A DNA stretch of 64,000 bases from Prauserella shujinwangii (GCF_003001955.1 NZ_PVNH01000009.1:1-64000); one strand, 5' to 3'. Positions 40,807 to 49,300 are shown, numbered from the stretch's first letter. Notes: generated by a model not told the origin, from the letters alone. Translations and numbers: made by a program.

Positions 40807-41268
40807 TCAGACGACGTGCTGAGCATGGGTGGTCGCGGAGTGTCGTCCGGATCGGGCGCCTACCGAGCGGACCAGCAGGTAGGCCAGCAGGCCGAACGGG
40901 GACAGCAGGATCGTCAGCACGAGCAGCGGGGCCAGGAACGCGTGGTGCACGCCGCGGTCCCGCGCGTCGTGGTACATCCACCTGCCGACGAACAGGTCGA
41001 ACGCGATGAGGTGGGCCCAGATCGCCGCCGCGCCCTCGGGGGTGCCGAGGAACGCGCTGAGCGTGCCGAGGTCCGGATCGCTCACCACCGACCACAGCGT
41101 GCCGAACTCGCCGATCGCGAAGACCGTGTAGATCGCCAGCGGCGCGACGGCGCTCCACGGCGAGCCCATGATCCGCCGGGTCCACGACCAGCCGGGGGCG
41201 AGGATCATCAGCGCCCAGAACGGCACGGCCAGGTAGAACGTGATCTGGAACAGGGTGGTGGTGTTCAC
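40807..41268 (-). CDS. ABA4-like (DUF4281) membrane protein
   Basis: A 153-residue protein with four predicted transmembrane helices. The beginning FQITFYLAVPFWALMILAPGW and the middle IWAHLIAFDLFVGRWMYHDA match the ABA4-like family, named after a plant protein needed for neoxanthin synthesis; bacterial members have no known function. GTG 41268 overlaps the upstream gene stop by 4 bp, so the two membrane proteins are coupled. Confidence 0.8.
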   Translation of the reverse strand: MNTTTLFQITFYLAVPFWALMILAPGWSWTRRIMGSPWSAVAPLAIYTVFAIGEFGTLWSVVSDPDLGTLSAFLGTPEGAAAIWAHLIAFDLFVGRWMYHDARDRGVHHAFLAPLLVLTILLSPFGLLAYLLVRSVGARSGRHSATTHAQHVV

Positions 41269-42245
41269 GAGATGCCCGCTTTCTCGATCTCCCGCGTGGC
41301 GGCGTGCGCCCGGGGAACGTGGGTGAAGGACAGGTACGTACCGATGGCCACCGCGACCAGGAGTGCCGCCAGCGCGAGCAGCGTCCACGCGTCGGGGCTG
41401 ACGAGCGGCTGGCCGCGCAGGGCCTGCCAGGTCACCAGGCCGACGAGGCCCGCGTAGCCGAACCCGGCCACCAGGACCAGCCGGGCCCGCACGGCGTCGG
41501 GGCGCAGCCGGGGGAACCGCCGGGCCAGGATGCCGAGCAGCAGCGCGAGCAGCGGCAGCGCCTGCAGGGCGTGCATGCCGACGAAGTGCGGGATGCGCAG
41601 GTCGCCGCCGGTCGTGCTCCACCCGGTGATCGGCATGCCCGGACCGCCGTCGGCCACGCCCACGCTGTGCGCCCCGATGACGCCCTCGAACGTGCCGTCG
41701 CGCAGGGACCGCGCCTGCTCGTCGGTGGGGCCCACCATCAGCGCGCCGAGCCCGATGCCGACCAGGGACACCAGCGCGCCGAGCCGGATCGCCCACCGTG
41801 CCGCCGGGTCGGCGATCCGCGTGCGCAACAACAGCACGGTCAGCACGAGCGTCGCCGTCCACAGTGCGGCGATCGAGACACCCATGATCGAGAACAGGGC
41901 GGAGTCGAGGGGTGTCGCGGCGTTGAAGTGGCTCGCGCGCCCGCGCACCACCTGCGTCACGATGATCCCGTACTCCACGGCCATGATCACGACGATGCCG
42001 GTGGAGACGCGGTGTGCGAGCCGCCTGCCCCGCTGGAGCAGGGTGAGCAGCCACGCCCACGTCACGCTGTAGGCGGCGATGGAGACCGCGAACTTGAACG
42101 GCTTCAGCCAGATCGGCGCGCCGAGCAGGACCCGGTCGTCGAGTGCCAGACCCCCGAGTGACACCACGGCCATCCCGGCCATGACCACGGAGGTCCACAT
42201 CATCGGGCGGTGCCAGGTGGAGACCCGGCCGAGCAGGGTTGTCAT
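41265..42245 (-). CDS. Polytopic membrane protein under MerR-type control
   Basis: A 326-residue protein with about eight hydrophobic helices. The conserved-looking patches LKPFKFAVSIAAYSVTWAW and IPHFVGMHALQALP recur in actinomycete membrane proteins of unknown function that accompany ABA4-like partners. ATG 42245 follows GGGAGGCGATC. It is divergent from a MerR regulator, with CTATCC half-sites between. Function is unknown. Confidence 0.75.
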   Translation of the reverse strand: MTTLLGRVSTWHRPMMWTSVVMAGMAVVSLGGLALDDRVLLGAPIWLKPFKFAVSIAAYSVTWAWLLTLLQRGRRLAHRVSTGIVVIMAVEYGIIVTQVVRGRASHFNAATPLDSALFSIMGVSIAALWTATLVLTVLLLRTRIADPAARWAIRLGALVSLVGIGLGALMVGPTDEQARSLRDGTFEGVIGAHSVGVADGGPGMPITGWSTTGGDLRIPHFVGMHALQALPLLALLLGILARRFPRLRPDAVRARLVLVAGFGYAGLVGLVTWQALRGQPLVSPDAWTLLALAALLVAVAIGTYLSFTHVPRAHAATREIEKAGIS

Positions 42246-42260
42246 GATCGCCTCCCAGAT

Positions 42261-42301
42261 TGGATAGCTCCACTATCCGAAACAGGAAGCTACACTATCC
42301 A
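42261..42301. promoter_or_regulatory. CTATCC half-site operator between the MerR gene and the membrane operon
   Basis: GGATAGCTCCACTATCC (42262-42278) is an interrupted palindrome, and AGCTACACTATCC (42288-42300) repeats its right half (AGCTCCACTATCC, 42266-42278) with one mismatch 22 bp away. Three half-sites on one face fit a dimeric regulator such as the adjacent MerR protein. Confidence 0.6.
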
Positions 42302-42334
42302 TACTGAGAACGTCCACAGGAAAGGGCCGAACGC

Positions 42335-42964
42335 ATGCGGATGGCCGAGCTGAGCCGGGAATCCGGCGTCGCGGTCGCGACGATCAAGTACTACCAGCGC
42401 GAAGGGCTGCTGCCGCCCGGCGAGCGCACCAGCCCGAACCAGGCGCGCTACGACGCGACGCACGTCCGCCGCCTCCGGCTCGTCCGCGCGCTGCTCGAGG
42501 TCGGTGGGCTCTCCATCGCCGATGTGCGCGACGTTCTCGCCGCCATCGACGAGCCCGCGACCTCGACCCACGACATCCTCGGCGTCGCCCAGCACGGGTT
42601 GCCGCTCGCGCGGCGCGACGTGAGCGATGAGGACCGGAAATGGGCGCTGGAACACCTCGAGGCGGTGACCGCCGAGCGCGGCTGGCAGCTCAGTCCGGAG
42701 TCGCCCGCGGTCGAGGCGATCGTCGACGTGCTCTGCACCGTCCGCGCCGTCGGGCACGAGTGGATGCTCGACTCGCTCGACCGCTACGTCGACGCCGCCG
42801 AGCGCGTGGCGGAGGCCGACCTCGGCGCGGTCGCCCGGCTCGGCTCCACCGAGTCCATCGTCGAGGGCGCCGTCGTCGGCACCGTGTTCGGCGACGCGCT
42901 GCTCGTCGCGCTGCGCCGTCTCGCGCACAAGCAGGCTTCCCGGGAGCGGTTCGGCGACGCATGA
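42335..42964 (+). CDS. MerR-family transcriptional regulator
   Basis: A 209-residue regulator. The N-terminal winged helix (MAELSRESGVAVATIKYYQREGLLPPG) and the linking coiled coil (to about 75) are typical MerR. The C-terminal 130 residues form a large helical ligand domain without the Cys of metal sensors, so a small organic molecule or stress is the likely signal. The divergent membrane operon is the probable target. Confidence 0.88.
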   Translation: MRMAELSRESGVAVATIKYYQREGLLPPGERTSPNQARYDATHVRRLRLVRALLEVGGLSIADVRDVLAAIDEPATSTHDILGVAQHGLPLARRDVSDEDRKWALEHLEAVTAERGWQLSPESPAVEAIVDVLCTVRAVGHEWMLDSLDRYVDAAERVAEADLGAVARLGSTESIVEGAVVGTVFGDALLVALRRLAHKQASRERFGDA

Positions 42965-43034
42965 GTGTGGGAGGGGCGGCGCGGGACACGCCGGGTCGGG
43001 AGAGTCGTGTCCCGCGCCGCCGGGAGTGGCTACG

Positions 43035-43403
43035 TCAGAGCCCGAGCCCGCTCAGCAGGCCACCGGACTGCTGCCCGGTCATCTGCTGGCCACCGGTGGA
43101 GGCGTTGATGTTGCCGGTGGCGGCACCCTCGGGGCCCGCCGCGCTGAAGCCGGCGCCGTAGTAGGCGCCGCCGCCGAACCCGGTCGTGCCGCTGTTGACG
43201 TAGTACTGCGCCACGCCCTCGGGTCCGGCCACGGCGTACTGCCCGTGGTAGTTCACGGCACCCTGCTGGCCGCCGCCGACACCCTGAACCTGGGCACCGG
43301 AGCCGGTGTTCACCTGCTCGGTCGCCGACGCGATGCCCATCGCCCCGAAGGACAACGGGAGCGCGAGCACGGACGCCACGATGGAGCGCCGGATGGTTCG
43401 CAT
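43035..43403 (-). CDS. Small secreted Gly/Gln-rich protein
   Basis: A 122-residue exported protein. The signal peptide is about 1-27 (ends SATEQ), after which the mature chain is rich in Gly, Gln, Ser, Ala and Tyr. Two related segments, AVAGPEGVAQYYVNSG and SAAGPEGAATGNINAS, look like an internal repeat. ATG 43403 has AAAGGAAG upstream. It has no Cys and no chaplin motif. A surface or matrix role is possible but unproven. Confidence 0.75.
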   Translation of the reverse strand: MRTIRRSIVASVLALPLSFGAMGIASATEQVNTGSGAQVQGVGGGQQGAVNYHGQYAVAGPEGVAQYYVNSGTTGFGGGAYYGAGFSAAGPEGAATGNINASTGGQQMTGQQSGGLLSGLGL

Positions 43404-43751
43404 GCGATACTTCCTTTCTCTCTGGTGACAGAGGGGCAGGACCTGGTCTCCGCGCTGTCCAGGCTGTGGGAGGCCGGGTCCTGTTATTTCCGGAAGGGGC
43501 CGCTCCGGCCCCGCCGGTCAGCTACCCCGGCGCCATCGCGACAAACGTCTACTGTGCCCGAATGCGGTACTTGCACCCGGTTGGATGATGGCGCGCTTCC
43601 ACCGTGAATCTCCCTGTGGGACAGCGGTTTCGAAAGCTCCGAAGAGGACCGCCGGGCGGGGGTGTGTGCCGTCCCGGGAATGCGGCACACCGAATTTCGG
43701 CCGCCGGAATTGCCGTCCCGATTCTTCGGTCAATGTATGAGACCGGTGCGC
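43404..43751. other. Gene-free spacer
   Basis: The 348 bp between the secreted-protein gene and the lipase gene hold no supported gene. A GGAAGGGGCCGCTCCGGCCCC segment near 43492-43512 can form a hairpin and may end a transcript or lie in the leader of the secreted-protein gene. Nothing else is recognised. Confidence 0.5.
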
Positions 43752-44699
43752 TCATTTTCCGAGCGCCGCGCCTCCGCCGTTGACGGGCAGGGTGAGCGCG
43801 CACCGCGGCGGTTCGGCGTGTGCGGGGTCGAGTGCGTTGCGCACGTGGCGCAGGGCGGCCGCGTCGAACGAGATCCCCAGATGGTCGCTGGCGTTGGCCG
43901 GGCACCGGTCCTGCAGCAGGATGTTGGTGACGTTCGGTCCCTCCAGGAACGCCGACGTGTACGGCGTGACCACCTCGTCGTACCTGGTCTGGATCACGGT
44001 GTAGCGCACGCCGGGCACCGTGTCGCCACCTCGGTTGAGCTTGGTCAGGAACTCCGAGCCGGCGATCTGGTCCTCGACCGCGGGTCCCAGCCCCGTCGTC
44101 AGCAGGTAGGGCACGCCGGGGAGCTTCGCGAGCCCGTTGACCGTGGTCCCGTGGTTGGAGGGGGCCAGCCCCACGAGCGTGTCGACCTTCGCCGCCCCGC
44201 CGAGGAACCGGAGATAGTACCGGGGCATCATCCCGCCCTGCGAGTGCCCGACGATGTCCACTTCGGACGCGCCCGTGGCCGCGAGTACCCGGTCGACGAA
44301 CGCGCCGAGCTCCACCGCGCTCTCGGCGACCGGCCCCGCGCCGTAGGTGTGCGCCGAACCGGGCAGCCCGACGTGCGGGCCGCCGACCCTGCCGTAGTTG
44401 AGCGCGAAGACGCAGTAGCCCTCGTTCTTCAGCAGCGGCGCCAGCGTGTACCAGTTGTAGGTCTTGTTCTCGATGGTGCCGTGCACGAGCACCACCGGAT
44501 CGGGGTGCGCGGGGGAGGGGCGGCAGGTCCAGTCGTTCGCGCCCGCGGGCTCGGTGTCCGGCCGGAGCGCGCCGTTCGCCAGCGCGGCCACCCCGGAGTA
44601 CACCACCGGCACCGGCTTCTCCGCGGTCGCGACCGTCGGCACCAGGGCGAACATCAGGGCCAGACCGGCGACGAACCACCGCCGCACGACACGTTTCAT
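43752..44699 (-). CDS. Secreted lipase/esterase
   Basis: A 315-residue alpha/beta hydrolase of the class 2 triacylglycerol lipase type. The signal peptide is about 1-27. The oxyanion loop is VLVHGTIENKTYNW, the nucleophile elbow GHSQGGMM, and the late acid and His region ends near SDHLGISFD. ATG 44699 is preceded by GAGGGAAG. It is likely to hydrolyse lipids outside the cell. Cysteines in the mature chain (WTCRP, GYCVF, DRCPAN, PRCAL) could form disulfides. Confidence 0.88.
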   Translation of the reverse strand: MKRVVRRWFVAGLALMFALVPTVATAEKPVPVVYSGVAALANGALRPDTEPAGANDWTCRPSPAHPDPVVLVHGTIENKTYNWYTLAPLLKNEGYCVFALNYGRVGGPHVGLPGSAHTYGAGPVAESAVELGAFVDRVLAATGASEVDIVGHSQGGMMPRYYLRFLGGAAKVDTLVGLAPSNHGTTVNGLAKLPGVPYLLTTGLGPAVEDQIAGSEFLTKLNRGGDTVPGVRYTVIQTRYDEVVTPYTSAFLEGPNVTNILLQDRCPANASDHLGISFDAAALRHVRNALDPAHAEPPRCALTLPVNGGGAALGK

Positions 44700-44773
44700 C
44701 GCGCTTCCCTCATCCACGGCGACCAGAGTCGAGCGCATACCCTACTCGTACGTAGGTACCGGTGTCAGGCCCG

Positions 44774-45478
44774 TCACAGCGGGAGCGTGGTCGACCGGGC
44801 GATCCGCACGGCGGCGAACCACGACGGTGGCAGCGGCTCGGGCGCGCCGTGTGCCGCGCGGAGGTAGTCGCGGCGGTTCTTCACCTGCTCCGTCTCCGTC
44901 CACAGCCGGACCAGCCAGCCGAGCACCCTGGCCACGGTCAGCGCCTCCGCCACCACGGGTTTCCCCGGCACCTCGGCCAGGCTCGCCAGCCGGCGCAGCC
45001 CGCCGAACTCGCCGGGGACGTCGGCGGGACGGAACTCCCTCGGCCAGTCCAGTCCGGACACGTTCTTCCCGCTCGCCCTGGTGTCGGCGACGGTCCGTTC
45101 GAACTCCGCTCGCCTGGCCACGATCTCGGCGAACGCGTCGACGGGTGAGAACACCTGGTCCCGCCACCACTCGGCGCGGTCGACCCCCGAGGTCCGCGTG
45201 AGCCCGCCGAGCAGCTCGGGCAACCGCCGGGGATCGGCCGCGGTGACGGCCCGGCGTTCGACGACGACGAGCAACCGCCGGGCCGCGTCGGGCGAGCCGA
45301 ACGCCTCCTCCCTCGGCACGACCCACGCTCCGGTCGGGACGCCACCGGGGCTGACGTGCCACACGGCGACCGAGTCACCGTCCTCGCCCGCACCGGTCGC
45401 GAGGATCGCGCTCCCCGGGGCCCACGCCTCGGCGGCACCGCCGAGGCCATCCTGCGTTTCCGGCACGCTCATCGACAC
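44774..45478 (-). CDS. Hypothetical cytosolic protein
   Basis: A 234-residue protein with no signal or membrane segment. The first 75 residues look like beta strands (SVAVWHVSPGGVPTGAWVVPREE). The C-terminal part is helical, with RVLGWLVRLWTETEQVKNRRDYL. I recognise no named family. It is divergent from the small protein/EACC1-like pair at 45553, so a functional link is possible. The start is GTG 45478 or ATG 45472. Confidence 0.6.
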   Translation of the reverse strand: MSMSVPETQDGLGGAAEAWAPGSAILATGAGEDGDSVAVWHVSPGGVPTGAWVVPREEAFGSPDAARRLLVVVERRAVTAADPRRLPELLGGLTRTSGVDRAEWWRDQVFSPVDAFAEIVARRAEFERTVADTRASGKNVSGLDWPREFRPADVPGEFGGLRRLASLAEVPGKPVVAEALTVARVLGWLVRLWTETEQVKNRRDYLRAAHGAPEPLPPSWFAAVRIARSTTLPL

Positions 45479-45552
45479 CGCACTGAGGTCGGCACCCGGT
45501 CGATCCGCGTTACACCGGCGAGGTCAACCCGCTGCTGTGGCATCGTGACGCC

Positions 45553-45726
45553 ATGGCAACCGATCACCGCGCGCTGGCGGAGGACTACGCCGGCACCGCG
45601 AGCCAGACCGTCGAGGCCGTCTCGCAGACCGAGGACAACGCCCTCCAGATCGCCCTGGTCGAAGCCGTGCTCGCGGTGTACCACCAGCTCCGGGGCATGG
45701 ACTCGGACGGCGGCGACGCCGGGTGA
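45553..45726 (+). CDS. Small acidic helical protein upstream of the EACC1-like gene
   Basis: A 57-residue open frame starting ATG 45553 and ending with a stop that overlaps the next GTG by 4 bp (GTGA). It has strong third-position GC and a helical, acidic composition (MATDHRALAEDYAGTASQTV then QIALVEAVLAVYHQL). The overlap and codon bias support a real gene. Function is unknown. Confidence 0.65.
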   Translation: MATDHRALAEDYAGTASQTVEAVSQTEDNALQIALVEAVLAVYHQLRGMDSDGGDAG

Positions 45727-46058
45727 CCCGCCGCCTCCGGCTCTTCGCCACGGGAGACGGGCTGCTGCTTCGCGTAGCCGCCGAGCACGCGGACCTCGTC
45801 CGGGACTTCGAACACCTGCCGCACGAGGTGCGGCGGCGGCAGACCGGTGCCGCCGACTGGCTCGACGTGCTCGTCGTCGGTGTCGGGTCGGGCGGGCTCC
45901 TGACGGTGCTTGCCGAGACGCTGCGGCGGGTCCTCCACCGGGACGAGGGCACCGAGATCCACGTCGAGCTGCCCGACGGCACGAAGCTGCTCACCAAGGG
46001 GGTCTCGGTCGACGAGCTGCGCCGCGTGCTCGAACTGGCGAGGCAGGACGGCGAGTAA
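45723..46058 (+). CDS. EACC1-like (effector-associated constant component) protein
   Basis: A 111-residue protein. The middle segment VLVVGVGSGGLLTVLAETLRRVL followed by a charged strand and a DGTKLLTKGV strand matches the EACC1 module described in actinomycete conflict and NTPase-linked systems, where it usually accompanies caspase-like or other effectors. Here no effector gene adjoins it; only the 57-residue protein is coupled upstream. It may be a remnant or a small regulatory module. The assignment rests on pattern recognition of this motif. Confidence 0.6.
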   Translation: MTRRLRLFATGDGLLLRVAAEHADLVRDFEHLPHEVRRRQTGAADWLDVLVVGVGSGGLLTVLAETLRRVLHRDEGTEIHVELPDGTKLLTKGVSVDELRRVLELARQDGE

Positions 46059-46154
46059 TGGACGGCCTGGAGCCCAGGGCGCGCCGCCCGCGACGGGGGT
46101 CGATCTGGACCAGGGCGTCGTGCTGTTGCCCCGGCAGCGGCCTGACCGGCCCGA

Positions 46155-46841
46155 CTAGGACGTCCGCTGCCGATCCCGAGGGCGTCCGAGCCGCAGGCAG
46201 CGGTGGCCGCTGACGGCCAGCCAGCACGCGACGCAGCCGGTCGTCGCGGCCACCACGACCGCCAGCGGCGAGTCGTAGGTCGCGTCGGCGCGGTCGGCCC
46301 CGGAGAGCACGTTCAGCAGTACGGACGTGCCGCCGACGGCGGCCAGCGTGCCGAACGCCAGCAGGCCCGCGCCCCTGGTGACCAGCTCGGGGCGGGACCC
46401 GCGCCGCGCGCCGAGCCAGAGCGTCGCCGCCACGACGAGGGAGCCGCCCGCCGCGGCCAGGGACAGCAGGTCGACCGCCCGCGCCAGTAGCGCGGCGTGC
46501 GGTTCGAGCGCCCGCCCGTCGGGCGTCGGGTCAAGGGCCCAGAGCAGGTCCCACAGCAGCACGAGACCGGGGAAGGCCACCGCCATGAGCGCCGCCGTCC
46601 GCCGTCCGTAGCGCGCGGTGAGTTCGGCCTGGAGCTCCCCGGCCACCTGCTGCGGATCGCCGAAGTCGGCGACGGCTCTGCGCTCCGCCTCGGCCGGCGA
46701 GAGTCCCGTCGCCTGGTAGGCCTCGGTGGCGTCGCCGAGACCGTCCCGTACCTCGCGCACCATCTCGCGGCGCGCCCGGTGCGGTCCCCGCAGCGACCGT
46801 GCGAGCGTGTCCGTCACCGTGTCCACCGGCCCGGCCGTCAC
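46155..46841 (-). CDS. Membrane protein with permease-prefix-type N-terminus
   Basis: A 228-residue protein. The first 75 residues (ARREMVREVRDGLGDATEAYQATGLSPAEAERRAVADFGDPQQVA) match the cytoplasmic permease-prefix/HAAS-type domain that partners PadR regulators. Four hydrophobic helices follow. GTG 46841 overlaps the PadR gene stop by 4 bp. PadR and HAAS-type proteins are usually encoded as a pair sensing membrane or drug stress. The downstream target is unknown. Confidence 0.85.
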   Translation of the reverse strand: MTAGPVDTVTDTLARSLRGPHRARREMVREVRDGLGDATEAYQATGLSPAEAERRAVADFGDPQQVAGELQAELTARYGRRTAALMAVAFPGLVLLWDLLWALDPTPDGRALEPHAALLARAVDLLSLAAAGGSLVVAATLWLGARRGSRPELVTRGAGLLAFGTLAAVGGTSVLLNVLSGADRADATYDSPLAVVVAATTGCVACWLAVSGHRCLRLGRPRDRQRTS

Positions 46842-47161
46842 GTCGCACCCCCGAGCACGCTGCCGACGACCCCGCTGAACCGGATCCACTCCGAGCGGCG
46901 CCGTGCCAGTTCCCCGCGACCGGACCGGCTCAGCGTGTACGTGCGCCGCTTCCGGCCGCCGACGGTGCTCCACGAACCGTCGATCCAGCCCGCGCGTTCC
47001 AGCCTCCGCAGCGCCGGGTAGACGGTGCCGGTGGGCAGGTCGAGCGTGCCGCCGCTGCGCCGGTGCAACGCCTCGATGATCCCGTAGCCGTGCAGCGGCC
47101 CTTCCTCCAGCACCGCGAGCAACATGCCGTCCAGGTGCCCGCGGATCGCGTCGGCGTTCAC
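46838..47161 (-). CDS. PadR-family transcriptional regulator
   Basis: A 107-residue winged-helix repressor. The PadR core GPLHGYGIIEALHRRSGG and the wing PTGTVYPALRRLERAGWI are clear, with a short C-terminal dimerisation helix. GTG 47161 follows a TAGCCT box by 8 nt, suggesting a leaderless mRNA. It is divergent from the membrane-protein/multicopper-oxidase operon and coupled to the permease-prefix gene. Confidence 0.92.
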   Translation of the reverse strand: MNADAIRGHLDGMLLAVLEEGPLHGYGIIEALHRRSGGTLDLPTGTVYPALRRLERAGWIDGSWSTVGGRKRRTYTLSRSGRGELARRRSEWIRFSGVVGSVLGGAT

Positions 47162-47247
47162 GGTAAGTCAGGCTACCGGTGCACCCGTACTCCCGGAGGA
47201 GGACTCCGTGCGGACTACGGGTTTTCTCCGGGTCTTCCCGGAGTGAT

Positions 47248-47278
47248 AAGTAGGCTGTCTACTCATAGGTTCGGTGGC
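47248..47278. promoter_or_regulatory. Palindrome and -10 box before the multicopper oxidase operon
   Basis: AGTAG-GCTGT-CTACT (47248-47262) is a 5-bp-armed palindrome next to TAGGTT (47266-47271), the probable -10 box, 7 nt before GTG 47279. The sequence TAGGTTCGGTGGC before the start is identical to that before the gene at 56123. Confidence 0.5.
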
Positions 47279-47716
47279 GTGACGACAACCATCGAATCGG
47301 TCCGCACCGGTCCGCGACGCACGCTGGGGGCGCTGAGGGCGACCGTCGCGCTCAGCACGGTCGGCGTCCTCGCGCAGCCGGTGCTCGCCGGCGGCTACCT
47401 GTCCGGGGAGTTCGACTTCCTCGGCTACCACGCGGCGAACGCGAGCGCGATCATGGCGCTGCTGCTGGCCCAGGTCATCGTGGCGGTCTGCTACGCGGTC
47501 GCGGGCCGTGGCTCGGCCCTCCCGCTGGTGCTCAGCGGCGTGCTGTTCGCCGCCGCCACGGTCCAGACCGGCATGGGATACAGCAGGCAGCTGGCCGTGC
47601 ACATCCCGCTGGGAGTGCTGCTCGTGTTGCTGGCGCTCGGCCTGTGCGGCTGGGTCTTCCGGGGCGCCGCCCGACTGTCGCGAACGGATCTGAAGGCGCG
47701 GAGGGAGGACACATGA
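47279..47716 (+). CDS. Small four-helix membrane protein
   Basis: A 145-residue protein with about four transmembrane helices (residues about 20-42, 55-77, 82-102, 108-130). The His-containing GYHAANASAIMALLLAQ and RQLAVHIPLGVLLVLLA stretches resemble small cytochrome-like integral membrane proteins. It is leaderless at GTG 47279 and overlaps the multicopper oxidase gene by 4 bp, so it may help electron transfer or metal supply to that enzyme. Confidence 0.7.
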   Translation: MTTTIESVRTGPRRTLGALRATVALSTVGVLAQPVLAGGYLSGEFDFLGYHAANASAIMALLLAQVIVAVCYAVAGRGSALPLVLSGVLFAAATVQTGMGYSRQLAVHIPLGVLLVLLALGLCGWVFRGAARLSRTDLKARREDT

Positions 47717-49257
47717 GCCTGTCGCGTAGAGGATTCCTCGGCGTGCTGGGTGGCGCGGGCGTGCTCGCGGCCGGGCTCACGGGGTGCGGTGGCACGGGCG
47801 GCGGGCAGACCGCAGAACTGCTGCGCAGCCGGATCCCGCTCCCGCCGAAGTTCCGGGTGCCGCTGCCGATCCCGCCGGAGAAGAAGCCGACCCGCTCGGT
47901 GCCCGGTGCCGACCACTACGACATCACGCAGCGCGTGCGCGAGGTGGAGATCGTGCCCGGCTACCGCACGCCGGTCTTCGGCTACGACGGCATGTTCCCC
48001 GGCCCCACCATCCGCTCGCGGCGGGGCCGTACCGCCGTGGTCACCCACCACAACGAGCTGCCGGTCCCGGCCGTGGTGCACCTGCACGGCGGGCACACGC
48101 CGCCGGAGCACGACGGCTACCCCGTCGACCTGATCCATCCGGAGGGCTGGCGTGCGGACCAGCACGGCGGGCACATGGCGGGCGACACCCGGCGGGGCAG
48201 CCGCGAGTACGTCTACCCGCTCGACCAGCCCGCGGCCACGCTCTGGTACCACGACCACCGGATGGACTTCACCGCGCCGCAGGTGTGGCGGGGCCTGGCC
48301 GGTTTCCACCTCGTGCAGGACGACGTCACGGACGCGCTGCCGCTGCCGCACGGCGACCGCGACATCCCGCTGATGATCTGCGACCGCGCGTTCGCCGAGG
48401 ACGGCTCGTTCCGCTACCCCGCGCTCGACCCGAGCCTGCGGCACACCCCCGGGGTCCGGCCCGAGTACATGGAGGGTGTCGCGGGCGACGTGATCCTGGT
48501 CAACGGCGCCCCGTGGCCGACGCTGGAGGTGGCCGCCGCGCGGTACCGGTTCCGGATCCTCAACGCGTCCAACGCCCGCCGCTACCGGCTGACGCTGCGA
48601 CCGCGGCCCGCGGGCGGCGACAGCTTCGCGCAGATCGCCTCCGACGCGGGCCTGCTCGCCGCTCCGGTGCCGCACGACCGGCTGGACCTCGCGCCCGCGG
48701 AACGGTTCGAGGTGGTCGTCGACTTCTCGCGGTACCCGGTCGGCACCGAGGTGGTGCTCGGCAACGACCTCGGCTCGGGTTCGACGGCGGACGTCATGCG
48801 GTTCGTGGTGACGCGCAGGGCGACCGACGACAGCACGGTGCCGAGCCGCCTGGCGGAGATCGAGCCACTGCTGCCCGGGCCCTCGGCGGTACGGCGGGAG
48901 TGGCACTTCACCAGGGGTGTCGTGCACGGGCACCAGGGCTGGACCATCAACGGCAAGCCGTTCGACCCGCACCGCATGGACGCGCGGCCCAGGCTCGGCG
49001 AGGTGGAGGTCTGGCGCCTGTTCACCGACCTGCACCACCCGGTGCACATCCATCTCTCGCCGTTCCAGGTGCTGCGCCGCGGCGGCCGTGGCCCCGGCCG
49101 GTTCGACGGGGGCTGGAAGGACACGGTGGATGTGCGGCCCGCGGAGTTCGTGGACGTGGCCGTCCGTTTCGAGAGTTTCGCGGGCACCTACCTGATGCAC
49201 TGCCACAACCTCGAACACGAGGACATGGCGATGATGTCGGCGTTCGAGACGACGTGA
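47713..49257 (+). CDS. Multicopper oxidase (CotA/bilirubin-oxidase type)
   Basis: A 514-residue exported oxidase. The N-terminus SRRGFLGVLGG is a twin-arginine signal, ending in a lipobox-like LTGC, so it may be lipid-anchored. All four copper motifs are present: HLHGGH, WYHDH, HPVHIHLSPF and HCHNLEHEDMAMM; the last gives the T1 ligands with a Met axial ligand. Likely substrates are phenolics, bilirubin-like compounds or metals. ATG 47713 overlaps the upstream stop by 4 bp. A strong terminator follows. Confidence 0.92.
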   Translation: MSLSRRGFLGVLGGAGVLAAGLTGCGGTGGGQTAELLRSRIPLPPKFRVPLPIPPEKKPTRSVPGADHYDITQRVREVEIVPGYRTPVFGYDGMFPGPTIRSRRGRTAVVTHHNELPVPAVVHLHGGHTPPEHDGYPVDLIHPEGWRADQHGGHMAGDTRRGSREYVYPLDQPAATLWYHDHRMDFTAPQVWRGLAGFHLVQDDVTDALPLPHGDRDIPLMICDRAFAEDGSFRYPALDPSLRHTPGVRPEYMEGVAGDVILVNGAPWPTLEVAAARYRFRILNASNARRYRLTLRPRPAGGDSFAQIASDAGLLAAPVPHDRLDLAPAERFEVVVDFSRYPVGTEVVLGNDLGSGSTADVMRFVVTRRATDDSTVPSRLAEIEPLLPGPSAVRREWHFTRGVVHGHQGWTINGKPFDPHRMDARPRLGEVEVWRLFTDLHHPVHIHLSPFQVLRRGGRGPGRFDGGWKDTVDVRPAEFVDVAVRFESFAGTYLMHCHNLEHEDMAMMSAFETT

Positions 49258-49261
49258 TGCG

Positions 49262-49300
49262 AAGGGGCCTGCCACTCCCCCGACGAGTGGCAGGCCCCTT
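49262..49300. terminator. Strong bidirectional intrinsic terminator
   Basis: A perfect 16-bp stem AAGGGGCCTGCCACTC / GAGTGGCAGGCCCCTT with a 7-nt loop, followed by CCCCTTTTTT near 49305-49314. It separates the multicopper oxidase gene from the convergent MFS gene. Confidence 0.92.

Noticed and set aside
37719-40826. A second integrated element at the tRNA-Ser/tRNA-Arg pair
   Set aside because: Both tRNAs are complete, a terminator follows them, and I find no repeat of a tRNA 3' end, integrase or transfer gene; only one low-GC hypothetical gene hints at acquisition.
46058-46158. Possible small gene after the EACC1-like gene (VDLDQGVVLLPRQRPDRPD or MDGLEPRARR frames)
   Set aside because: The two readable pieces are in different frames and neither has a start with support; it may be a broken gene, but it is too short to claim.
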